64,000 nucleotides of DNA from Chlorophyllum brunneum (lineage: Eukaryota > Basidiomycota > Agaricomycetes > Agaricales > Agaricaceae). How positions within the stretch are numbered: position 1 is the first letter of the stretch; every line of letters begins with the position of its first letter. The notes beneath the pieces were generated by a model. The model worked only from the letters and a program-made list of their open reading frames with translations. It was not told the origin of the DNA and did not search any database. Both the position numbers and the translations under genes were made by a program. The stretch is from the NCBI GenBank assembly GCA_963576785.1, contig OY756146.1:2294001-2358000 (forward strand), given 5' to 3'. This document shows positions 24,538-37,657 of the stretch, one piece after another.

Positions 24538-27500
24538 GATTGTTCTATCGTAAAGATGATGGGATGTAGGAACAAGGAAGAGTGTGAACTCGTTTCGTGA
24601 ACGTTGAGGAGAGGAACAAAGGGGAGGGGGAGGGAACAGTATGGGAGCTCCTGCGCGCAAGGAGGAAAAAGAGAGAAAGAATAGTGGGTATCGCAGAACG
24701 AGGATGCGATTGGTTTTCTTTGTCTCTGGCGGTTCAGGGAGAACAATTGCACGAGCGGGGCACAAAAAAGCAAACAATACCATCGGAGAGTTTTATACTT
24801 CTGGCGAGATAGCATGGCCAGAATTGGCTCCGCCGAAGGGCACGAGCCCTAATCTCGTAAGGTTCATCTGAAGGTTCGAACAGCTCACTGAACGGTATAC
24901 TTCATACCATCACCCAAAAACAGATTCTCGAGGGTCCATCATCCCGATATAGGGAGAATCTGGGCGTTACCAGATATTTGGCACTGCAATGGAGGACGGC
25001 TGTTATTGTCTTTCTCAGATCACTCTCAGATACTCGATCTCTGATTTAATTGACTTTCTCACCCAACCCCGGCAATTTCGCCCGACCGTAAGCCAGTTCG
25101 CTAGCTGCAAAGTGAGCCAGCCGCTGTGGCCGACCACACGTCTTGCCCGCCCTCCACGAAACTCTGGCCCTTCTCGAAATCCCACCCTTCCGCGGACAGT
25201 GGCAGCAGTGGCTTCGTTTGCATCAATCCGTGGCCCTTTCCGCCAGTGCCAATGACTCACAGCCTCTTGAAGAGACCTACACGTGATTCTAGCCTCTCGG
25301 GTATCCTGGATCAACCACAGCTTGGAAAATATCACTCTCGCTGTGATGTGCATCGAGCGCAGCTTTCGACGGTGAGTGGAGGCCTTGAGGCTCCTGAGCT
25401 TCTATTCTGGGAGTGAACCACGGGTGGGACTGCTCAGATACCATTTCCATATATGGACAGGTTGGCCCGACCGAAGGTAAGCTCAGGATTCCGCTTCACC
25501 ACCCACTGACCAAGTCAATCATCTCTCCCGATCGTGTTTCAATTCCGTCGCGCTACAACCACTTCATGAACATACCTTCATCGCGTTCTAGAAATCCAGC
25601 ATATGTACGTAGGGATGACCTCTTGTACGGAAATGAAGATGATCTCATATCATTCCTTCTGTCCCTCCCGAATATGCGTATACGCGACCATAGGGCTTGA
25701 GAATGGTCCGAGCAGAGATTATGCCGCTGCGATATGAACGGTGTGGTCGACGGGTGCTTACAAGTCTCGTGATTATCTAGAACTAGACGTCAGATCACCC
25801 CGGTACGGTAACTTGACCCACTTGCTATTTTTGGACCATGTTGCCGGACTGGTTCCTTTTGAAGGTTCGGCTCGGCTGCTAGGGTTGCACCCGTCCCTAA
25901 TATACCCCCGTGTCAAATCCTTTTGCCCGTAGCCCAGCGGTTCTCAAACTCCAACGCTCTATATTCGCATTCACATCATTTCAGAATGTCAGATATTTCC
26001 AGTCCTTTAACGAGTGTAGCGTTTTGTGTACATAACTCGGCCCTATGCGCCGACTTGCATTTCGAAGTCGATGATGCAAGCGATGTTTAGTGGCTTGTTG
26101 CTGAACATGGGAAAGTACCGAGAGAAGAATGTTGAGTCATACAACATACCCGATTTCCCGAGTGAAAGACGAACCATGGTTGAGAAAAAAAGAAAACTTC
26201 CCCTGATGGGTTGTTGAGTTGTTCCACATACGTGCTTCCGAGTTGATGCGATAAGACAGCTACTCTCCCTGATGAAGAACAACCACGAGGCTTGATCCTG
26301 TAGGAGGAACAACGGCCCAGACGATATAAGTTTGAGTAAAATAGTGGCTGAACGGGGAACTTCCTGTCAGAAATGATAAAGACTTATCGCCGATCAGTGA
26401 CTCCCTTTTACCCTGTAGACCCAAGGGATAAGCTGAACTAGGTGGACAATGGTGAATCTCAAGGTTATTAATAACCTATTCCCCAGTATATGATGGTAAT
26501 GGTATCTCGGTATTTCTAAGGGTGGCATATACGTCGGTGTAGATGGCGTGGAGGACTTTGTGTATTGACGACCTTTCAGGAACTGCGAACGTTGTGAAGA
26601 TTCGTCCCTAGAAAACATACGAGTCAACGCTAATGAAGAAGTTCACAGGAGTAAAGTGTGAGAGATAGCGGAACGAAAGCAATCTCTTCATGGGCGCAAA
26701 AACATATTTTGGTAGAGACACCACACGATGGCGTACCTCAAAACTTGAGCAAATGGCAATGCGGTAATGTGGTAATCGCGCTCTGCAGAACGCAAGTTGT
26801 AGAAGTTAGTATATACTCGCTTGCGACACTTTGCCGAATCTCTAGGTTCCATGTCAAGAAACCATTTGACACTATCATATGCAAAGAAGTGATTTTTTTT
26901 ATTCCAAGGGAATAGAAGAAGTAGATGCAATAAAGGACCGGTTACCTTTATAAGTCGGACAATGGTTGAGTCAATGATGAGAATCTCATCACTTAAGTTC
27001 GAAGGACAGAGAATGCTTTGTCACCATGGCAGTGTTTCTGTGGAGACATTAAGTCTGTAGGATATAATGTACTGGATTGGGGTTAACTTTGGTGCTAATC
27101 TACATTGCATATATTAAGCTTATAGAGCACTCTGGCTGATAAAGACTCCAGAGCAGTAGTGCGGATAAGCATGGATGTCCAGGAGATATGTTAGCTCCAG
27201 CTTCCATGGAGAGCTGCTTGAGTGCAAGTATCCAACTGTTTCCAGAGTTCAATCTTCCTGATCCTCTTGGAATAGTTCGATTTCCGAGTCGCAATCACCG
27301 GCGCTCTATATCAACACTGTATCTATTCGCGTCTCAAGCCAGGCGTTCAGGATTTCCCATTGTTCGGTTAAATAATAAATTGCACGAGGCCTTAAGAGTT
27401 GACACATTCCAGCTTCGCTTCAACCTCGATGTCCCCCCCCACACTGTCGTGGCGCAGTGGTGGTTCTTGATGAACTGCCAGACACACGACCCGATCCTGA

Positions 27501-29096
27501 GAGGCAGTATCACAAATACCGTTGTACACACGCACCCACCGCGGGAGTGAAACACTGTTTCTAAAATGACTCGATATTTCGCGTTATCATATATACCTAT
27601 TCTGGAAACTTGACTAAGTCGAGAGAGGGAATTAGAGAGCTTGGGATTCCGGTGTGTGTATCATCACTAGATCAAGCCGAGGCTTCGGCGCTCCATCATC
27701 TCGCGAGTCTCCGTGGTAAGAATTCCCAAAATAATAGGTTCGCTTCGAGCTTCAGAGCTCTAGGGTTATCCTTACATGGATTAGAACCTTTGGAATTTTG
27801 ACTCAGATTCGAGAGAGTCAAGTGTGAAGGTGTAATCTTCGGTATGTGAGAGGTGAACCACCCAAAGAAGATAAAAAAGGCTAACGAACGACCAAATTTG
27901 GAAGTGCGTTTGTCCTTTAATTAATGAAGGGACTTCTTGGAGGTAGAATCTTGGCCTGGTGGTTAGGGGTTAGTGGCATGATATTGAGTCATTTTTTTAG
28001 GTGGGTCTTGTGCGGTATTTGCTCATGTGAGTTGATGAAGAAGCTTAATGAACATCCCGCTCCCTATTGTTTGGGGCATTATCCGAGCTTTGGGGTATAT
28101 CAAGAGGAGTAAAATTTGTACATTGTCCAAGTAGCTATCGCTGAGTCGTCTCGGACACAGTTTCTCTTAATAGCATCATTTGGAATAATGTTCGCAGTGG
28201 ACAATGGTATGATGACGATACTTGTGAGTATGCTTTCGAGAGTGATGTACTTGAAAATGGTTATCGTGCACGCATATCGAAGGATCTGATGGATCAGCGT
28301 GGGGGCCATGGAGTAGTTCATCTATCTATGATCATCGCACACATGTGCTGGGGAAGTCTTCAGACGGCTGGTAAATGCCACGCGCATGCACTATCTATAA
28401 GTCTCGTTGAAGCCCAGGGCGCATCAACGGGTTGGGCAAGCATAGAATGCAGCGAGAATGAGGACGACCAAGCTATCGCAGAGCGCTCATAAATAAAATT
28501 GCGTAATAGTTGCGGATATTCTCTAATAATCTCTTTCTTTTAAGTCAACCCTAGGACGACCGCATGGCCCAGCAATGAATTTTGAGAGAATGTGACCGAT
28601 CACGCCGCACTCACCTCAGACGTAAAAGCAAGCCTCAAGGTAATGGCTGTGGACACGTGCGTGGCGCGGTATGAGCTTTGATTGCTTTGAACCCCGAGCA
28701 GGGTCTTGTGGTCAAACGAACTGGCAAACCTGGAATGCGCTGGGCATGAGGCGAGGAGATCTTTCAGTAATTGACCGGTTCTGGTAGCCGGTGGGGTAAG
28801 TGATTCGTTTCTCCAGACTTTAGTGTCATGGGTAACTCGGCGAAATATGCTGGAGTGCCTGGTATAGTGGGAATACCGGATGTGATACCCGAACGTCTAA
28901 CCCAGGGTGGAGAAGCGGACTCCATTTTCAACGATGGGCGACACTGACAACCTATTACTTTGTTATTCAATACTGGTATGGAGGCGGAAGATCCGGGAAA
29001 TAAGAATATATTGAACCCTCCGCCCATCTACTCGCCACAAACTGATCATTCCTTGTAGCCCCGCATGCCAGCTCGGTGTGGTATTGCTGTGCATTC
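24538..29096. other. Gene-poor stretch of about 4.6 kb
   Basis: The left end is the 5' region of the HMG-box gene; minus-strand frames of 120-124 codons at 24421-24815 overlap its leader and first exon and are not accepted. From 25 to 29 kb only short overlapping frames occur, with no recognisable domain, element ends or RNA gene. Confidence 0.5.
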
Positions 29097-29333
29097 TGAC
29101 GTCATGTTCTATGACATCATGGGTACTGTTGAGCCGTTCCGTTCGAATTTTTGCGCCTTGGCAACCAATTGGTCGGTGGTATCATCTTCCGTCGAGAAAA
29201 GAATTCACTTCCACACATGAAAACTCTTACACATGTACGTGTGGTTGATGTCATTGAGGATCTGAGGGAGATCCCATTGCTCGAGAGCGCGCTTCGTTCC
29301 GTTCCGAGGATTTGTGACATCATCATGACTCAT
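29097..29333. promoter_or_regulatory. Cluster of bZIP-type sites upstream of the glycosylase gene
   Basis: A perfect palindromic CRE octamer TGACGTCA lies at 29097-29104. Two TGACATCA half-variants are at 29112-29119 and 29315-29322, and an AP-1-like TGACTCAT is at 29326-29333. These are classic ATF/CREB or AP-1/Yap-type binding strings in fungi. The nearest gene is the DNA glycosylase starting at 29400. Function is inferred from the sequences only. Confidence 0.4.
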
Positions 29334-29399
29334 GGTTGTTACTACACGTCACCTTTTGCAACCCTCCAGTCGTGGCATGTCCGTTAAGTGTCCACCACA

Positions 29400-30461
29400 A
29401 TGATGCTCAGGTCTGGTACACGGAGAAATCTGGCACGCGCCCCTGGACTTGTGGTCGAGGTGCCCGAGAGTGTGCTAGTAACCTCTTCGCATTCAGCGCC
29501 AAAAAGGAGAGCATCATCACCGGTTTATGATCCACAATCACCCGCGACACCACACTCTCATCAGCAGTCAAAGAAAATCAAGCTCCAGTCTTCATATACG
29601 ACTGAATCACCGTTCCCGGGTCATCCCCATCCTACCCCTGCTGAAGCTCTTGAGGTTCACAACCTCTTGGCCACGACGCACAGACCCAACGCACCCGTTG
29701 TACGACGTCTGCCCGAGCATACGAGCAATTCCGCGCAAACATGTGGTAATGTTCCGAATGTCATTGAAGCCATAGTTGGTACCATCCTTTCTCAAAATAC
29801 TTCCGGTACAAATTGTACCAGAGCCAAACGTGGCTTAGATGAAGTGTTCGGGAGAAATAATTTCGAGGCGATTGCCAGTGCGCCGAAGCAAAAGGTGGTA
29901 GATGCGATAAGGACCGGGGGACTAGCGAATAAAAAGGCAGGGATGATACAAGGATTACTGAAGACCGTCAAGGAAAAACATGGAGTCTATTCATTACAAC
30001 ACCTTGCCGAACAGGCCACTAATAAAGCCCCGGCATTGAGAGACGAAGAAATAATGGCGGAACTTCTGTCATACGAAGGTGTTGGTCCTAAGACAGCTTC
30101 TTGCGTCCTCCTATTTTGCTTAGGGAGGGACTCGTTCGCGGTCGATACACACGTATACCGTCTGAGTCGTCTTCTGGGTTGGGTGCCAACGAAAGCAGAT
30201 CGAGTCCTCGCTCAAGCTCACCTTGACATCCGAATTCCCGCTGACCTGAAATACGGATTACACGTACTGATGATCCAACATGGACGTGCATGCAAAGGGT
30301 GCAAACGACCTGGATCTGGAGAGGGTTGTGTGCTCAAAGCGTACCTGAGGGGAAAGACGACAAAAATGGACGAAATTGATCGGAAGTTGGAGGAAGTGAA
30401 TCGTGAAGTAGAGGTGGAGGGGGGAGGAAATCGGTTAGCTAGTTTGTCCATGGATCAATGA
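29400..30461 (+). CDS. HhH-GPD base-excision DNA glycosylase (endonuclease III-like)
   Basis: Intronless gene for 353 residues; ATG 29400 is preferred over an upstream in-frame GTG. A basic Ser/Pro-rich N-terminus (about 85 residues, with a KKIK cluster that could act in nuclear import) precedes the catalytic core. The core has VIEAIVGTILSQNTS, a helix-hairpin-helix YEGVGPKTASCVL with the catalytic-type Lys (K231), and the downstream Asp in AVDTHVYRLS (D249). This Lys/Asp pair marks bifunctional glycosylase/AP lyases, which remove oxidised bases and cut the strand. After the core, cysteines follow as C-x2-C-x8-C (298, 301, 310), not the four-Cys iron-sulfur loop of bacterial endonuclease III. 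The protein may therefore lack the cluster. The match to fungal nuclear HhH-GPD proteins is good; the exact substrate is unknown. Confidence 0.88.
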   Translation: MMLRSGTRRNLARAPGLVVEVPESVLVTSSHSAPKRRASSPVYDPQSPATPHSHQQSKKIKLQSSYTTESPFPGHPHPTPAEALEVHNLLATTHRPNAPVVRRLPEHTSNSAQTCGNVPNVIEAIVGTILSQNTSGTNCTRAKRGLDEVFGRNNFEAIASAPKQKVVDAIRTGGLANKKAGMIQGLLKTVKEKHGVYSLQHLAEQATNKAPALRDEEIMAELLSYEGVGPKTASCVLLFCLGRDSFAVDTHVYRLSRLLGWVPTKADRVLAQAHLDIRIPADLKYGLHVLMIQHGRACKGCKRPGSGEGCVLKAYLRGKTTKMDEIDRKLEEVNREVEVEGGGNRLASLSMDQ

Positions 30462-33400
30462 TAGAGCCCACAAACGATCTTCCGGACATGGAGTATGCCT
30501 GCCCAGGATCGATTGGCTTAAGCTACAAAGAGCGATGGACAGTCTGGGATCCATCTATCTATTACCTTCAGATTGCTGAAAATGACATCCACTGATGTTC
30601 TCTGGATGTCTTTCTGATATACAAAATCTTGGATAAATGTGGGGCTTTTCTATTAGGGGAGTGTAAGAGCCTCATGTAGGGCTACTGAATGTCACGCTAA
30701 AGTCAGGTATATCGAGAGCTTACGTAGTTTAGACTTCCTTGCCGAAGTCCATCGAATAGTTCACTATACAATATTGATAAGATAATGGTTAGAGCACTCC
30801 ATACATACCGCTAATCAAGCTAACAGAGAATCATGCAGTAAATATATCTATCCCTTAGATTTTCCACCAGTCGTATTCGGTTCCTTCGACTAGACGCTCG
30901 CCCTCTATCCAGGAACGAATGTCAATCAATGGGTCCCCCGGTCAGGATTTCACCAGGCTCACCTCACACTCCTGAAGCTTTGAAGGCTTGAGTTATCCCA
31001 CGACCTGGTTCAACTTGAGAATCGTATCAACAGTTCTCGGCATCGTAACACGTTTTTTGACGTGCGGGCCCCTTGAATGTTCCAAAAACGGAAACAGCCC
31101 TTTGCGATGTTTGAGTTGGGCCACTTCTTCCTCGAGATTTTTTTTCTCACATGCAGGGATCGGGTTCCCAGAGGGCGGAGGGGTATTTTGTTTGTTTTCT
31201 CCGCTCGTGATCCATGCGGGTACTGAATGTTCGACTATTTAATTCCGATGCCCGAGGTGACATAGAACCTGGATCCCATCCACTCGCCACTGATGAAGTA
31301 TACCCACTTCCGATGAAGAGACGGAAAGGCACAGAAGTGGTAGAGAAGTCTGAACGTAGTTCCGATTTGGTGAAACGTGAGAGTGTGGCGGGTGCTGTTG
31401 GCTTATTGTTTGAGCCTTGATGACAGATTGAGACTAACTCTGGTCATGGATTCTTGTTTGCTAAAGCTGACGCACACAGAGTTCAGAATATTTCAGAAGA
31501 AATTGCTAATATCGAATTTTCTACAAAGCAACTCTATGGATTGCATATTCGAATGACGAACCGGTATTCAAAGGGCTCCTTTGTGGGTCGTACTATATGG
31601 TACGTCACCCGTCCGTGTCGGAAACTCAGCGCTGGCATTGGGAGCCGGAATTCCGACAAGGTATTCCCAACGACTATTCCATGAGAAAACCTACTTAAAG
31701 ATCACCATAATGATTCAGGAGTAGAATTTATTCGCTAAGGCTGAGCGTAGCAGCTCTCGGGTGGGTCCAAGCCCAACTACTGAAAAGGTTTGAAATACAC
31801 GTGTTCTGATGGGTGCTTGCCAGGTTTAGCAGTAGGCGGCAAAAGTATGAAGAGATAGACCTCTGCAGTGAGGTCATTTCTGGAGAACGAACGTAGAGAC
31901 AAAAGACTAGTGCGTTGAGGATTATTCCTTCTCCGAAATTTCTGACGGGAATCAAGGTGTGTTAACAGATTCGACAAGCGCACGGACGGATAAGGAAATT
32001 ACAATGGCCTGAAGTCTTATCAGAAAGGATATCGGACTAGGCAATGGAGAATTGGATTAGACTAGAGCTTATGCCGATGCCGCAGTCACATGTATAGGGT
32101 GCTCACTGTGAAACGTGTTACGTTCCACAAGCTGGACCAGGGGTTAAAAAAGTGGTTGCTGGCAGTCACAAGATCATTCAGAAATAAGCGCTACTAGGAG
32201 GATTACATGATAACAGACATATATCGGATCACACCAGTCCAAACAGGGAAGCGACAAGATGTCAGTATTCTGCTTGCGTGCTCGCCGGGTTGGCAATAGG
32301 GCCTTTACAATCATTCTATCCTTGGAGTTCAGAGTCGGGAGAAGATTCTTAGGTTGAGTGTTACACCGAAGGTCATGTCGAGTTGACTTTGACTATTCCA
32401 CCTGGAGAAACATCCTCACACGAGTTTTTCATACTGATGTGATGAACAAGCTCTTCCTTACGCCACTCGGCATCACTCCCGGTTTGGTTTTTGTGAGCCT
32501 CATGGCAAAACGAACCCGTAATTTCTCCGAAGGTTTCTATTACACTTTTCCACCCATATTGTAAACCACTTTGTTATGCATGCATGAGAAAGGAAGCGTG
32601 GAATGATGGGCTTGATCTTCACCCCGACACAACGGCGGAGAATCATTTCTCAATCCTTTGGTATGTATTAAGCTCTGGATTCCATTCTCTTGTATGTTCC
32701 TTTGTACGGTTAGCAGTCAAGCTCGGACTAAAATGCTGCAGGCCGGTAATCATAGCAGTGTGTTTCGGTCCTGTGGCTCGCATATGACAATCAGGCAGTG
32801 TAGCAGGTTCGAACTTGGTTGCTCTCAGGACCTCGACTTTTGGTAGAGTAGTAGATGCTATGCGTTAAAGGGGACTATCTATGTCTTGAAACTGGCTAGA
32901 ACATCTGTCGAAGGAATCATCATCAAAGATGGCGTAATGAAGAAGTTGTTAATCTCAACAATACTGTTCACAGGATATACCCCAGCCGCTGATGCAGATC
33001 ACTTGGCCCTTGCAACGGAGTACAACAACTTTTCCAAAAAACAGGGGTCTTGAGGCATGTGTTTATCATCGCCTCACCGCCTCCTGAAGTCTTATGCTAT
33101 TTGTAATGCTGATCTTAACAGCGGCTAATAATAGAATTGGTCAAAGAACGTTTAATGTGGCTGTGGTCACAAAATCCTTCATTAGTCGTGGCAGTCGCAA
33201 GCTTGCAGCATGTCTCAACAATTATTTGGTGAGACTCTTGTCTTGATTATGACAGGGTTCCACCCCGACGACTATTTGTCCAATACTTCGCAGTAGAACA
33301 CTTCTAAGCTTCCCGAAACTTGGAGTTCAAATGTAGAACAATTAATTTGATGGAGAAACACAGCTTGCACAAAAACACATGGAAGTTGGAATGTAGGCCG

Positions 33401-36400
33401 GAGGCACCAGCGAAGTAGCTGCGGAATTTACACTACAGTGACGGTGTAGATTGCCCACCCGTTGGCATCCGAGCTCACCGAGTTTCTAATTATCGTCACT
33501 CGGTGTTGGACTGTGTGGACTGTGCCTTTTTGATTAACAGTGCTAAGTCACTCCAATGCTCAGTAGTCGATGTTTATTGGAGAGGTGGGCAGTGCACTGT
33601 AAGACAGTGTGATAATACATGAATTCCTCGTGCCATTATGATCGAAGATAGCGCCTGGAGCTCCTAGTTTGATATGTGCCTATCACGGACTTCATTAACC
33701 GTCGATGGGTGCATGTATTGATCCTCCACTGGTGTTAATAGTTTTTTTAATCCGAGCTCCCCGTTTCCTGTGCTAGATGACTAGAAGGGTACAAAGACTC
33801 AGTGTTAAGGCGTTTATGCCCCGATCGTGGTGAGGAATATCACCAGAATCCTGGTTAACACATGAAAGTGTAGCAGATAGGTTGTTAATGGCTTAGGATT
33901 CCGTCGGGTGGCAATGCTTTGAAAGATTATTACTGGGGTTCTCGGTGTAGCATTGGATTGCGAAGGAAGGGGTATCCTACACAGCGCAAAGGAAACTGGT
34001 TCGGACCACGATGGTCTCCGATCGAGTCGCTTTCGCTGGGCAACAATTATTGGAATCATTTGTTATTCGAACTGGAGCGCCTACCGGTGTCTCAGATAGG
34101 CATTGACAGGCGGGACGATACCATGCGATGACGGGCGTAATCCTCGAATATCTCTCACTAACTAGTCGTAAATGGACTCAACAGAAGATCGTGTGATGAT
34201 GAAAACAATCAGCATTCTCGAAAGGAATTTTCTTCGTTGTTTGAGGAGTCAAGTTGTATTCATTCATTTACTTTGGGCGTAGGTACTAGCGTCATACTTG
34301 CGATGAAATCGTGGCTGAAGTACTGCCTTACTGTCCGTGTATGAGTGAGTTCGGATATCGTACCATTGCTGTTCCGAAGGTCTACAGTAGGGATGATTAT
34401 CTGAATAATGAAAGCCTTTTGTGTTTTCATAACGGAGATGTCGCGATAACGACATATCGACAGCGGGTTCCAGGATGGGGTATCAGAGAGCGATAGTCTG
34501 TGAAGTTGGTGATATAAGTCCATTCAAGGGATCTGCAGGGGTTCTGTGCCATATGATAGTCCGAGCATGAATGGTGACTTAGACGTTGAGATTGATCGAG
34601 GATCTTGTATATTGTTGTGTCTACCGTCATCGTCAGGGATTGTGCCCTCGTGGGATGTGGGCCCAGCGAAATAGTCGGGTTTCGGAACCTGGAAGGCGGA
34701 CGCCTAGGACCCATAATGTGATATTACAGTGCGAAATGGTCGGCAACTCAACTCAATATTCAGAACGGGTAATCAGGTGACGGGTCTTTATCAATTGTGT
34801 ATGGTTTACAGAAAAGTCATTCAACAGCGCTCAACATTCAGAAAGCGTTCATATAGCCAGCGATGTCCCGACATCAACGCCTTCTCTTTCCCTTCGCTAA
34901 AGCGATCCCTTCGGATCCCGCTTGACTCGCTCGTTGTTTAAAAAACTCCTCCTCAGCCCTTGAAAATGTCGGATACTCGAGTTGGGTTACGATGACCAAG
35001 AAACCCGCGTTCGGACAATTTCCCTGTTCGGTATCCCACATTCGGAATAGAAAGGCGATGACTAACAAAAGCGCACTTTGTTGATGAGGTGCTGGCATTG
35101 TATGCTATGGATCGTCATCCCGACATTCCGAAAGACTTTTGAAAAGCGTGGACTTGAATGTTGCTCTGCGTTTCTGGATGGGAGCTTGATTAGATCTGAT
35201 AGTTGAGCGCTTGATTAGTTACGACATGGCAGTGGCCCTGGATTATAACTGAATTGTTTGGATAGGTTCCGACAGGTTGTTTGGCATGGGCGGGGTGGTC
35301 CAAGAGGCCATCGAAGAACACGGGAAGAAGGTCGGACTAGGGTATATTTCGTCCTGTTAGATGATGTGACCTTGGCATTAGGTGAACACTCTGCCGACAC
35401 TTGGAGCTAGGTATGTCTTGGGAATGGTATCATCACAATGTGGGTTCACCGTAACTTCTGGAATCCCGCAGGGAAACTCAGTTTGATACACATAGTGTTA
35501 AAGAGGTTTGGCACAGAAGTGGGGGAGAGCGGACATACTGTACCGCTGTAGTAAAGCCCCACATACTCAACACAAGTTACGAGTCCCCCGGACCCCGATT
35601 CTCGCGCACCTTCCCTCACCAAAGCCCTGAAAACCTGACTTGGGAAGCTCAGCTTGACTCAGCGGCGAATACTTTTGAATAGGATGCACGGTGTCACCTC
35701 TCGTCCGGGTGGGAGAACACAAAAGCTTGTGGGGCTCAAGTTTGACGCCATGGAATATTGACCCTGAGGTTATGGGCCAAAGGTAACCCTGAATTCAGGT
35801 CGATAGCCTCATTGTACGATGCGCTAGAATATTAAGGATTCTACGGGGGTTTTTAGCTATATGAGCTGATGTGTGTTAAAGTTGAAAAAACAAGCTAGAA
35901 CAAGGTAAAGTCAGGATTCTCTTTGATCAGTAGGTTTCTGGATTGAAGTTCCAGAAAGTCTTGGAAGCTTGGAGGACACACACTGGTTCACGAAACTGGA
36001 ACCGAGGAAGAACGCGAAGACAATATTTATTTCGTTGCGTTGAACGATAAACTCCGCTTGGGGACTAGAACATATAGAGCCAGGATGCTTTAGAAGAAGT
36101 ATCAGCCGTGCTAGATGATTTGGAGAATGGAGATCGAATGATGTGGTATCGTGGTAACGAAACGAAGATGAAAATTCGTACGGGCGAGTGCTGTGTGATC
36201 TGGAATAATGGTTCCGGAATGAGGGAGAGTCGAGGTTCGGTATACGGTACGTGGTATTCCGACCTCCATCCCAAGGGTGAAATCATATCTCGTTTCCGTG
36301 TACTCTGGTCGCCGATACACCGTTCCGGAGGACTAGCACTAGAGTGCTCATCAAATGATGGAATGTGGGGTAGAGGGTTTGGGCGTTGAGCGTTTCTCAG

Positions 36401-37657
36401 TGTGGCCGATTGTTGCCGGGAAGTTTGATTAAATCATGCTTTTCGTACATAGATAACTTTGTCGGCTTGTTGCTAAGGTCGACCGGAGAAGTCACTTGAT
36501 TAACTTGAACATGTGCTGCTGTGGGTTCGAAATAAGTCGTCATGATTTCATCACGGAGCTTGAAGAGCGATCCGAAAGGATTGAGTCACTTGTGTGTGTG
36601 TGTGGCGAAGAAGAATTTCTTGGAGGAAGAGATAATGTGTGAAATAATACGGAATATGGGTGTGTGTTTGTAGTGCTGACGGCCTTACTGCGGCCCGTTC
36701 ATGGATCTCCGAACTTCGGTCACTGGTCTCTTAGAGGTTATGAGAGTTATAAGACCACATACGCATTATTTCTATTCAACCACACTCTCATCGGTGCGAC
36801 CTCGGCGAATGGTGCATTTTATGATCGAATTGAAAATTACACGAAGACCGGAGCGGGTACAAGTGGCCCAGCCCACGGGCCATGGTTGGTGGCAACTGAG
36901 ACTCAGTGAGAGAAATGCGAAGGAGACGGTGAGGGGAGGAGTGTGGGCAAGGGACTGGATGAAGAGCGTATGCAAGGGACTTTTAACACTTGGAACACGC
37001 GTTGAGCTCGTGGTCAATGGTTCTGTGAAGAGTGTACTTTCGCGTTATGAATGTAGGCACCCCCACCTTGGAAAGAATATACTGTGTGCAGGATTGTATT
37101 TTTTCCGTTGTCTTAAAAAGGGTATAAACATCCGAGTTTAATGGGTCGGCGGTCGATGAATGTACCTGACTGGTTGAAGTGAGTCGGATTCAGACACTGG
37201 TGGTTGATTTCCGGAGTCCGCTCTCGGGGCACCCTTCGAGGGAGGATTGGAAATTGAGATGGCTGTGGAAGAGCTCTGACCTTCCGCTGGACGAGTCCGA
37301 ATCGGACATGGGAAGGATAAGAGATCCGTTAGTCGAATAACAAATTTGTATTCGGAGAGGGTGTCTACAGTGTTCTGCCGTCTGATGAGTGATTCCCGAG
37401 GGTATTCGAGAGATGGGTGTGAGCGCTGAGGATGATTCATGACGTACTCTCTGGGGTAACAGAATGGAAGAGCAGCTAGCAAGACTCTAGTAATAATATT
37501 ATCGGACCGAGGGAGGTCGAGGACGACGGATCTACTGGATCCGCGGAGCAGATATGGGAAGCCAGAACCAAAGAGGCGGTAAGCTGTCCCAAAAAGGCAG
37601 GCGTGGGCCAGCCCGGCTCGGGTCGATTTGCTGGTTCGGCTCTTGCCTCATCCTCCC
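30462..37657. other. Gene-poor stretch of about 7.2 kb
   Basis: No supported gene. Frames are short, overlapping on both strands, and often cross AT-rich sequence. Frames at 36108-36389 and 36664-36909 and a minus-strand frame with a hydrophobic start at 35098-34874 look mildly protein-like but could not be extended through plausible introns. No transposon domain, long terminal repeat or RNA gene was recognised. The composition is consistent with old, decayed sequence. Confidence 0.5.

Noticed and set aside
24421..24815. Two minus-strand frames of 120-124 codons
   Set aside because: They read through the leader, first exon and first intron of the HMG-box gene; only the 37-base exon is accepted.
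32808..32816. GGTTCGAAC string resembling a tRNA T-loop
   Set aside because: No matching acceptor, D-arm or anticodon stem around it.
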